From: Lachnospiraceae bacterium
Lineage (GTDB): Bacteria; Bacillota; Clostridia; Lachnospirales; Lachnospiraceae
Reading direction: 5' to 3'
Length of the DNA: 50,298 nucleotides
Assembly (NCBI GenBank): GCA_017518185.1
Contig: JAFWWB010000080.1
Location: 1 to 50,298, forward strand
How positions within the stretch are numbered: the first letter of the stretch is position 1; each line of letters begins with the position of its first letter. Positions 45,101 through 50,298 of this stretch are shown piece by piece. Made by a program: the position numbers and the translations under genes. The notes under the pieces are model-generated. The model searched no databases. It was not told the DNA's origin and worked only from the letters and a program-made list of their open reading frames with translations.

Positions 45101-45812
45101 AACGCATGCGCTCCTTATCCTGGACCTTGGCGCCGGTCTGTATGCATAGCAGGATATCGTGGGCTTCCGCATCGGAAGCATAGGTATAGTGAGCGTCGTT
45201 TGTCACCACAAGGGGAATGCCCAGCTCGCGGCTCATGGCCACCAGCTCCATGTTTACCTTTGCCTGGGCCGGGATGCCGTGATCCTGGAGCTCCAGGAAA
45301 TAGTTTCCCTCGCCGAAGGTATCCCTGTACCACAGGGCCTCCTCCCTGGCTTCCTGTGTCTGCCCCCTCATTATCATCCTGGGCAGCGCACCCGCCAGAC
45401 AGGCGGACAGACAGATAAGGCCCCGGTGATACTTCGCAAGGACCTCCTTATCTACGCGGGGCCGGTAATAGAAGCCTTCGGTAAAACCGATGGAGACTAT
45501 CTTCATGAGGTTCTTATAGCCCTCATTGTTCTCCGCCAGCAGGATCAGATGGTTATAGCGCTCATCCCCGCCGGTGGCCTCTTTATCGAAGCGGGAGCCG
45601 GGAGCCACGTACACCTCGCAGCCCAGGACAGGCTTGATGCCTTCCTTCAGGGCAGCCTCGTAGAAGTCCACGACCCCGTACATGACTCCGTGATCGGTGA
45701 TGGCGGCTGCCGTCATCCCCAGCTCCTTCACCCGCTTAACATATTCTTTTATCTTATTTGAACCGTCCAGCAGGCTGTATTCCGTGTGGACGTGCAGATG
45801 AACAAATGACAA
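42141..45812 (-). CDS. dnaE: DNA polymerase III alpha subunit with in-frame repeat insertion (TTG start)
   Basis: A 1223-residue replicative polymerase of the DnaE type. The PHP domain starts HLHVHTEYSLLDG (5-17). The polymerase has GPGRGSAAGS (355-364) and the catalytic PDIDVDF (396-402). The helix-hairpin-helix region begins LSAIRGIGKG near 881, and a C-terminal OB-fold has ISLGGLVQEVKLKF. Residues 837-876 are an extra segment made of three 11-residue units (TCHPERSAEAL twice, TGHPERSAEGT) plus ESKDPPR, encoded by a DNA repeat. The start is a TTG at 45812 with AAGGGGG 7 nt upstream. It lies 31 bp after metK with no visible terminator, so it is probably co-transcribed from the SAM-controlled promoter. 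Confidence 0.96.
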   Translation of the reverse strand: MSFVHLHVHTEYSLLDGSNKIKEYVKRVKELGMTAAAITDHGVMYGVVDFYEAALKEGIKPVLGCEVYVAPGSRFDKEATGGDERYNHLILLAENNEGYKNLMKIVSIGFTEGFYYRPRVDKEVLAKYHRGLICLSACLAGALPRMIMRGQTQEAREEALWYRDTFGEGNYFLELQDHGIPAQAKVNMELVAMSRELGIPLVVTNDAHYTYASDAEAHDILLCIQTGAKVQDKERMRYEGGQFYVKSEEEMRTLFPYVPEALENTQKIAERCNVTIGFGESHLPRFDVPEGYDAKSYLRMLCEKGLEERYEPVTQELKDRLEYELSVIERMGFVDYFLIVADFINYAKENGIPVGPGRGSAAGSIVSYCLKITDIDPIRYSLLFERFLNPERVSMPDIDVDFGPERRQEVIEYVAEKYGREKVVQIVTFGTLQAKGVIRDVGRAMDIPYGRCDMLAKMVPAELGITLKAALEMNPELKALYDDDEEVHYMLDMCMRLEGLPRHTSMHAAGVVICPEAADEFVPLSCSGDGPITTQFTMTTLERLGLLKMDFLGLRNLEVIQSAVENIKKSCGKDIDPSKIDYNDPKVFHYIGTGRCEGIFQLESAGMKSFMKELKPRSLEDVIAGISLYRPGPMDMIPKYIDSKENEEHISYACEELRPILSPTYGCIVYQEQVMQIVRDLAGFSLGRSDNVRRAMSKKKGEVMAYERDIFVNGNDAEIEKAKKDGLPEEKWPRPVPGCVRKGIDAAVAEQVYDMMIDFAKYGFNKSHAACYAVVAYQTAWLKYYYPAEYMAALMTSVLDNAGKVAEYNLIARQMGLKLLPPDINIGDVGFTVGAPTCHPERSAEALTCHPERSAEALTGHPERSAEGTESKDPPRDEIIYSLSAIRGIGKGIVADIVEERSRNGLFESFYDFIERCAPLEMNKRQVENLIKAGALDCFGHTRKQLMAVYMQLMDNAQKDLKQSMSGQLSLFDLAEGEEKDSFRIKIPENMGEFSREMLLDFEKEMLGIYVSGHPLDEYSGLWERVISNVSGDLVLKVPEEGQGEEEPAVRDGESISLGGLVQEVKLKFTKRNEVMAFVTIEDLVGQAEVIVFPKTWKQYQNVISDGAKIMIEGRVSLEEDKNGKLIAQAVTPFEDIPRTLWLQFTDEAEKDRLWEDVRKILEASDGLNYVRFYYTSDKQVFELPHNVCVNADTELVEKLTKLLGEGNVRVTYRPPSGRHLGR
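43185..43304. repeat. intragenic tandem repeat in dnaE, copy R7
   Basis: Three 33-bp units (43206-43238, 43239-43271, 43272-43304) plus a 21-bp remainder. Each unit contains GCACTCCGCTCAGGATGAC. The first has the hairpin GTGCC-TTC-GGCAC and a start like GATCCTTCGACTCCG, parallel to GATCCCTCGACTTCG of the intergenic family. The unit length is a multiple of three, so the dnaE frame is kept. There are no spacers, so this is not a CRISPR. Confidence 0.92.
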
Positions 45813-45843
45813 TCAGTAACCCCCTTTGTATCACTGCCTATGA

Positions 45844-47031
45844 TCATAAGTATTTCTTCAGTGCTTCCGCCTTATCGGTCTTCTCCCATGGCAGATCCAG
45901 ATCATTCCTTCCAAAATGTCCGTAAGCCGCGGTCTGCTTATAGATGGGCCTTCTGAGATCCAGCATCTTTATTATGCCGGCGGGACGCAGGTCGAAATTG
46001 TCCCTGATGATCTCCAGAAGCTTTTCATCCGAAAGCTTTCCGGTGCCGAAGGTATCCACCCTTACAGAGGTGGGATGAGCCACGCCTATGGCGTATGAAA
46101 CCTGTATCTCGCACTTGTCTGCCAGCCCGGCAGCGACTATGTTCTTTGCCACATAACGGGCCGCATATGCAGCCGAACGGTCTACCTTTGTGCAGTCCTT
46201 GCCGGAGAATGCTCCGCCGCCGTGGCGCGCATATCCGCCGTAGGTGTCAACGATGATCTTTCTGCCGGTAAGACCGGAATCGCCGTTAGGACCGCCAATC
46301 ACGAAACGTCCCGTGGGGTTGATGAACACCTTCGTGTCCGCATCCACCATATCGGCGGGGAGCACGGGGTCCATCACGTACTTCTTTATGTCCGCGTGTA
46401 TCTGCTCCTGGCTCACATCGGCAGCATGCTGGGTGCTCACCACCACGGCCTCCAGTCGCTTAGGCCTTCCGTTCTCATCATATTCCACGGAAACCTGGCT
46501 CTTACCGTCGGGACGGAGATAAGGCAGGGTTCCGTCCTTACGTACCTTTGTAAGCTGTCTCGTAAGCTTGTGCGCAAGTGAGATCGGATAAGGCATGAAC
46601 TCCTCCGTCTCGTTTGAAGCGAAACCGAACATCATACCCTGGTCGCCGGCGCCTATGAGATCCAGCTCGGGATCGCTCATGTGAGCCTCCCTTACCTCGA
46701 TGGCCTTGTCCACGCCCATTGCGATATCGGCGCTCTGCTTGTCCAGAGCCACCATGACGCCGCAGGTATTGCCGTCAAAGCCCTTATCGGAATGATCATA
46801 ACCTATCTCGCAGATGGTATCCCGCACTATCTTCTGGATGTCCACCTGTGCCTTTGAGGTGACCTCACCCATTACCAGCACAAGTCCGGTGGTGATAGCA
46901 GTCTCACAGGCCACGCGGCTCATGGGATCCTGTGCCATCATCGCGTCCAGCACTGCGTCGGAGATGTTGTCGCAGATCTTGTCGGGATGCCCTTCCGTCA
47001 CCGACTCGGATGTAAAAAGTATTTTTTCCAT
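45844..47031 (-). CDS. metK: S-adenosylmethionine synthetase
   Basis: Makes SAM from methionine and ATP; tetrameric cytoplasmic enzyme. In 395 residues: [13 protein letters not shown] (9-21), the signature [10 protein letters not shown] (117-126) and the P-loop-like GGGAFSGKD with the following KVDRSAAY. The ATG has GGAGGAGG upstream. A SAM-I riboswitch with a terminator lies in the leader (47082-47240), so expression falls when SAM is plentiful. dnaE follows 31 bp downstream. Confidence 0.98.
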   Translation of the reverse strand: MEKILFTSESVTEGHPDKICDNISDAVLDAMMAQDPMSRVACETAITTGLVLVMGEVTSKAQVDIQKIVRDTICEIGYDHSDKGFDGNTCGVMVALDKQSADIAMGVDKAIEVREAHMSDPELDLIGAGDQGMMFGFASNETEEFMPYPISLAHKLTRQLTKVRKDGTLPYLRPDGKSQVSVEYDENGRPKRLEAVVVSTQHAADVSQEQIHADIKKYVMDPVLPADMVDADTKVFINPTGRFVIGGPNGDSGLTGRKIIVDTYGGYARHGGGAFSGKDCTKVDRSAAYAARYVAKNIVAAGLADKCEIQVSYAIGVAHPTSVRVDTFGTGKLSDEKLLEIIRDNFDLRPAGIIKMLDLRRPIYKQTAAYGHFGRNDLDLPWEKTDKAEALKKYL

Positions 47032-47081
47032 TCTGTCCTCCTCCCCTGTGTGGTGTTGTTTCGAAGTCCTCCGGTCGGGAT

Positions 47082-47121
47082 AATATAGAAAGACCCGCTT
47101 TACCGAAAAGATAAGCGGATC
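47082..47121 (-). terminator. riboswitch-controlled intrinsic terminator of metK
   Basis: Minus strand: GATCCGCTT (47113-47121) pairs over 9 bp with AAGCGGGTC (47092-47100), followed by TTTCTATATT. It lies 12 nt after the SAM aptamer, the normal place for the expression platform. Confidence 0.85.
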
Positions 47122-47133
47122 CCACTGCAGATC

Positions 47134-47240
47134 CTCTTATTGTTCGATCGACTCGCTCAGGTTGGCACCTTCCATTGGTCTCCCTCCGGGGTTGCCGTGG
47201 CTTCACCGGTCCTATGTACCTCCACCACTCTGAATAAGAG
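47134..47240 (-). ncRNA. SAM-I (S-box) riboswitch aptamer
   Basis: P1 is CTCTTATT (47233-47240) with AATAAGAG (47134-47141). Between them are the S-box core elements AGAGTGGTGGAGG, GGTGAAGCCACGGCAACC and AAGGTGCCAACCTGAGCGAG in the right order. SAM binding should favour the downstream terminator and switch off metK, and with it dnaE if the two are co-transcribed. Confidence 0.95.
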
Positions 47241-47272
47241 AACTTCAAAAATATGCTGTTATCGTACCTAAA

Positions 47273-47301
47273 AGAATACGTCAGAGCCGGAAGAATGTCA
47301 A
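47273..47301 (-). promoter_or_regulatory. metK promoter
   Basis: TTGACA (47296-47301), 17-bp spacer, TATTCT (47273-47278) on the minus strand, about 33 nt before the aptamer and only 15 bp after the stop of the GGDEF gene. Confidence 0.85.
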
Positions 47302-47315
47302 GCCGAAAAACCGTT

Positions 47316-48794
47316 TCAGCGCACTATTCCGTTTTTCTTACGGAACTCTTCTTTTACCTCATACATCAGCTTATCAGCACGCGCGTATACAGACTCCACG
47401 CTGTCGCCCTCCGTGTATTCGGACATTCCTGCCGAAGCCGAATAACGCTGCCACTGCTCAAGGTCAGTCCTTGCGTAGGCTTCCTCGAACAGCGAGTTAA
47501 GCTGTGCCATATGCTCCTCACGCTTGTCGAAATCAACATCCATCAGGATAGCCACAAACTCATCGCCCCCCACGCGGTATATTGGCGAATGCTTGAACAC
47601 CTCGCAGATGATGGAGCAGCAGCCCTTTATATAATCATCGCCCGCATTATGCCCGAAATTGTCATTGACGCTCTTGAGGCAGTTTATGTCTATCATGACG
47701 ATGGCAAATTTCGAAAAGCCGGATCTTATCATTTCCTCTATCTCTTCGCACCTGCTGTCAAAGGCATTCTTATTGCTCACGCCTGTCAGCGAATCCCGGA
47801 AAGCTTCCCTGCTGATCCTCCTGAGCTCACGGTTCTTGCTGCGCACCTCAAGCTCCGCCACATCCCTGTCTCTCTGGATGGCAGTAATATCATCGATATA
47901 GTCGATTATACGGATCTGCATGGAACGTATCTCTTCATAGATATCGCCGATCTCGTCCTTTCTCTTCATATCCAGCTCGATGACACCGGCATCGTGATAA
48001 TCCTTCTTCTCCCCGGGCGAAAAACGCTTCATCTCCCTGGTCAGGGCATTAAGGGGATTGATGAGCGCCTTCTTAAGGTAGAAGCCTGCAAGGACGAGGA
48101 CCACAACCGTAAATGCCAGGGATCCCAGCAGCATCAGGATAAGGCTGTTGCGTCTTTCCTCCATTATTTCATCCATGCCGACATCACAGCCCACATGGCA
48201 GATATACGCTCCGTTCTCATCGTAAACAGGCGCATAGCCGGAGCAGAGCCAGCCCCAGTCTCCCGTTGAAATGGTGGGTTCTATCTCGGCGGAAGGATCA
48301 ACGCCTATGAATTCCGGCTCACGCTCCTCATAATAACCTGTCTGGGTGATGGGATTGTCATCATCATCCAGGAGGTACATGTCATACTGTTCGTCCGCGC
48401 CGCCCCAGACTACGATGTAAAGGTATTTGATATCCTCCATGGTGCGGAGATACCTGCACATCTTCGTTCTCTGATCCACGTACCTGTCCCAGAGACCGTG
48501 TTCCTCAAGGTATTCCTGTACCGGAGCCTCTTCCTCCGCGTCTTCGGCGGCATCCCTTATGGCCTGGTATTCCTCGGATTCAGCCACCTCCCGGAGTTCT
48601 TTCATAAAGTCCGCATCCACCATGGTGGCAAAGTTTCTTGCGTTATCTATTGTAAGTGTCTTGAAATAAGCATCGATCTGGCTGACGTTTATGAAATAGG
48701 AAATGATGGTCGCACCGAAAGTCGCGACCAGGATAGCCGCGACCACAAAAATGTACATCTTCTTACCCAATGAAAACCTGTTTTTCTCGTTCAT
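47316..48794 (-). CDS. membrane-bound diguanylate cyclase (GGDEF) with extracytoplasmic sensor
   Basis: 492 residues. One helix at about 13-33, an outer sensor domain (about 35-215) with VGCDVGMDEIM at its end as in Cache-like domains, a second helix (about 218-240), a HAMP-type linker (LKKALINPLNALTREMKRF), coiled coil, and a C-terminal GGDEF domain. The latter has DSLTGVSNKNAF, MIDINCLKSVNDNFGHNAGDDYI and an intact RVGGDEF active site. The RxxD inhibitory site five residues before it is absent, so product inhibition may be weak. It should make cyclic di-GMP in response to an external signal. The ATG follows GGGGGAGAG. No neighbour suggests the signal. Confidence 0.92.
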   Translation of the reverse strand: MNEKNRFSLGKKMYIFVVAAILVATFGATIISYFINVSQIDAYFKTLTIDNARNFATMVDADFMKELREVAESEEYQAIRDAAEDAEEEAPVQEYLEEHGLWDRYVDQRTKMCRYLRTMEDIKYLYIVVWGGADEQYDMYLLDDDDNPITQTGYYEEREPEFIGVDPSAEIEPTISTGDWGWLCSGYAPVYDENGAYICHVGCDVGMDEIMEERRNSLILMLLGSLAFTVVVLVLAGFYLKKALINPLNALTREMKRFSPGEKKDYHDAGVIELDMKRKDEIGDIYEEIRSMQIRIIDYIDDITAIQRDRDVAELEVRSKNRELRRISREAFRDSLTGVSNKNAFDSRCEEIEEMIRSGFSKFAIVMIDINCLKSVNDNFGHNAGDDYIKGCCSIICEVFKHSPIYRVGGDEFVAILMDVDFDKREEHMAQLNSLFEEAYARTDLEQWQRYSASAGMSEYTEGDSVESVYARADKLMYEVKEEFRKKNGIVR

Positions 48795-48877
48795 TCCACG
48801 TTCTCTCCCCCTGCAGTAAAGAAAAAACCTAGCAAATTATTATACAATACCCGTCAAATGCCGACATACATCAACAC

Positions 48878-48896
48878 CGCCCGGGAAACCCGGGCG
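48878..48896. terminator. GC-rich hairpin upstream of the GGDEF gene
   Basis: CGCCCGGG-AAA-CCCGGGCG, an 8-bp perfect stem, about 60 bp after the small gene at 48958 on the minus strand. No T tract follows directly in that direction, so termination is only possible. A TATAAT for the GGDEF gene lies just beyond, around 48838-48845. Confidence 0.45.
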
Positions 48897-48957
48897 ATGA
48901 ATAATATATTACGTCTGTGAATCATATCCCTGTGCAACATCGTAACCATCACAATAC

Positions 48958-49263
48958 TCAACTGATAGCTTTGGTATAGGGATGCCAATACTCCAGGATA
49001 TAATCCTTGCTGACTTCCCCCCTGTAATAACGCTTTATCTCATCTATCTCATCCCAAAGTTCTTTATCTATCCTGAGAGGACGGTTCTTCGGATCATCGA
49101 TCGTCTTCCGGACAAGCCCCTCTATCTTTCCGATATAAAAATCGAAATGATCGGAGGTCTTCTTCCCGGTGAGAAAGTCCTCCCTGGCATCAACAAGCCG
49201 CTTGACCTCACCGTCTATATTTGACAGCTGCTCCATAAGTGTGAGTTCATTCCAGTAATCCAT
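48958..49263 (-). CDS. small conserved-looking hypothetical protein
   Basis: 101 residues, no recognised domain. It is charged and mostly helical: NELTLMEQLSNIDGEVKRL, DHFDFYIGKIEGLVRKTIDD, then KELWDEIDEIKRYYRGEVS and YWHPYTKAIS. No signal or membrane segment. The ATG at 49263 with GAGG 6 nt upstream is preferred over the ATG at 49287, where GGAAGA touches the start codon. It follows a decayed nuclease gene. Confidence 0.6.
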   Translation of the reverse strand: MDYWNELTLMEQLSNIDGEVKRLVDAREDFLTGKKTSDHFDFYIGKIEGLVRKTIDDPKNRPLRIDKELWDEIDEIKRYYRGEVSKDYILEYWHPYTKAIS

Positions 49264-49380
49264 ACGCCACCTCGTTACAGTATCCATTCTTCCAGAATCC
49301 CTGTAAGCTCATCCACAACCTTCTGATCTGTAATACTTCGTCCTGCACCTATCCCCAATTGCCTGTTTCTTGTAAATAAT

Positions 49381-49793
49381 TCAAAACAGGTGTTCTTTTG
49401 AAAACAGAATACACCATCCCATATCTGTAGTCAATAAAGAGATGGTCACCTTAAGCTCTATGTCCGACTTATCCCTAATCGCCTCCGGAAATGCATCGCT
49501 AAGACGCAGCACCATTTCCTCCCTCTCTTTTTCGGTCCCGTTGTAAAACACCACAAAGCGCGGCACCGGAAGCTCTATGAGTCTCGTCCCGTATACATCC
49601 AGATCATCGCTGCCATAAAGCCAGCCGCTCCACAGCGTTCCCAGATACATCAGAAACCTTACAGGCAGGTTGGGATTATAGCTGCTCTGGCGCTCCCGTT
49701 CACCGCGTTGTAAAGGCTCAGGGTCCATTCCCTGTGCTCCGGCCTTCCAAAGATCATCTTGAAAAGCCTGTCCTTGTGTTCTCTGTTGACCAT
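49381..49793 (-). pseudogene. decayed Rpn/PD-(D/E)XK nuclease (transposase-like) gene
   Basis: The intact N-terminus MVNREHKDRLFKMIFGRPEH and SLYNAVNG (RBS AGGAGG, ATG at 49793) runs out of frame near 49690. The sequence continues in another frame with QSSYNPNLPVRFLMYLG, LIELPVPRFVVFYNGT and SDIELKVT, all from the same Rpn-like family. In that family roughly 50 residues with catalytic acids lie between these two parts, so a deletion plus frameshift is inferred. The homology stops again after about 49440. The family (recombination-promoting nucleases, often labelled PD-(D/E)XK nuclease family transposase) is highly repeated in gut Clostridia. Confidence 0.82.
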
Positions 49794-49810
49794 ATACATT
49801 TCCTCCTTCA

Positions 49811-49966
49811 TTAAAACCGGTGCAGGAGAAAATGCATGTCCGGCTCCTCTTCTACTTCCCCTATCTTTCCTCTCGGATCCGCTTCCTCTTTCGCGCATCC
49901 GCCCATCCCGATGCACAGCACCGCCGCCAGCATCAATCCCGATATCTTCAAATTCCGCTTTTTCAT
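49811..49966 (-). CDS. small lipoprotein-like ORF, possibly a remnant
   Basis: 51 residues: a basic start MKKRNLKISG, hydrophobic LMLAAVLCIGM and a lipobox-like MGGC, then an acidic stretch AKEEADPRGKIGEVEEEPD. GAGGGG precedes the ATG by 6 nt. It ends 18 bp before the decayed nuclease gene and was too short for ordinary calling. It may be the 5' end of a longer lipoprotein gene cut by the same rearrangement. Confidence 0.5.
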   Translation of the reverse strand: MKKRNLKISGLMLAAVLCIGMGGCAKEEADPRGKIGEVEEEPDMHFLLHRF

Positions 49967-49985
49967 AATCGTCCCCTCTTCATAC

Positions 49986-50013
49986 GAGGACAGGGGCCTG
50001 ACCCCCTGTCCTC
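49986..50013. repeat. 11-bp perfect hairpin between the Rpn-like gene and the lipoprotein ORF
   Basis: GAGGACAGGGG and its complement CCCCTGTCCTC around a 6-nt loop, 11 bp after the stop of the truncated gene. No T tract follows. GGGGTCAGGCCCC-type palindromes are common REP-like sequences in bacteria; a terminator is possible too. Confidence 0.55.
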
Positions 50014-50024
50014 ATGATCTACCA

Positions 50025-50298
50025 TCAAACTACTTTTAAAGCCAGATCCACTGTATGAGGATCCACTCCCGAAGACAGGATGCTTTCGCTGCTCTCACCT
50101 CCGCGAAGCCGTCCTATCACATCGATCAGCATATCCTGACCTTTTTCTATTCCCTTCTCTATTCCTTTTTCCATGCCCTCTTCCCATGAGTCTTTTGCTA
50201 TCAGCCTCAGTTCCTCTTCTGCATCATATTCCGTAAGCACACTCATCTGCACTTCCTCCTTATTTTCCAGAAGAAAACTCCTGATACGAAAATCTTCC
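50025..50298 (-). CDS. C-terminal part of an Rpn/PD-(D/E)XK nuclease-family protein, cut by window edge
   Basis: The frame is open through the right edge: EDFRIRSFLLENKEEVQMSV, then LTEYDAEEELRLIAKDSWEEG and the Gly-Lys-Glu repeat MEKGIEKGIEKG, ending VDLALKVV. This matches the C-terminal tail of Rpn-like nucleases, whose last 60-80 residues usually carry such EKG repeats before a short helical end. An internal ATG at 50252 has GGAGG upstream but is probably not the true start. It is a separate copy from the decayed gene 230 bp away. Confidence 0.8.
   Translation of the reverse strand, partial: EDFRIRSFLLENKEEVQMSVLTEYDAEEELRLIAKDSWEEGMEKGIEKGIEKGQDMLIDVIGRLRGGESSESILSSGVDPHTVDLALKVV

Overview
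The window looks like a chromosomal segment of a Bacillota anaerobe, most likely a fairly GC-rich member of the Lachnospiraceae. The reasons are a SAM-I riboswitch in front of metK, a long-type PPi-dependent phosphofructokinase, strong GGAGG ribosome binding sites, a PyrK-type dihydroorotate dehydrogenase subunit and an Rrf2-cysK pair. The family-level placement is inference; no rRNA or other marker is present.

Layout. Positions 1-1217 hold the 3'-truncated pfp gene. From 35.4 kb down to 1.3 kb almost everything is on the minus strand and forms a very large cell-surface glycan locus. It has a strong promoter at 35407-35436 and then about 24 tightly packed, often overlapping genes. They encode a polyprenyl-phosphate sugar-1-phosphate transferase that starts the lipid-linked glycan, about 15 cytoplasmic glycosyltransferases (GT2, GT4, GT10, GT26, GT-D-like), two PglK-like ABC flippases, a Wzy-like polymerase and two GT-C-like membrane proteins. 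Sugar-nucleotide enzymes are ManC, Gmd and Rmd (GDP-D-rhamnose), a UDP-xylose synthase, an FdtA-like ketoisomerase and a KdsC-like phosphatase. One VanZ domain is fused to a GT26 glycosyltransferase. The locus ends with an AraC regulator, a convergent polyprenyl-phosphate hexose synthase-like GT2, manC and a MATE exporter.

A family of hairpin-rich repeats with conserved ends (AAGATCCC ... CTCGGGATGACA) fills every gap over 100 bp inside this locus and separates its functional blocks. It also supplies the C-terminal tail and stop codon of one glycosyltransferase, flanks an fdtA-like gene as 78-bp direct repeats, and lies directly downstream of an AT-rich GIY-YIG nuclease gene. A related 33-bp repeat is expanded in frame inside the essential DNA polymerase gene dnaE.

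From 35.5 to 42.1 kb the window holds cysK, an Rrf2 regulator (both with the same 39-nt leader hairpin architecture), pyrK, an AAA-ATPase-like/PD-(D/E)XK protein and a lower-GC module. The module has an XRE regulator, a zinc-ribbon/OB-fold protein, a zinc-ribbon coiled-coil membrane protein and a small unknown protein; two of its promoters share identical palindromic operators. From 42.1 to 47.3 kb lies a SAM-riboswitch-controlled metK-dnaE unit. The last 3 kb hold a membrane GGDEF protein, a small unknown protein, a decayed Rpn-like nuclease gene, a small lipoprotein remnant and the 3' end of another Rpn-like gene.

No tRNA, rRNA or CRISPR array was seen, and no gene-free stretch exceeds 300 bp. 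All calls were made by reading the sequence; no database search was possible.
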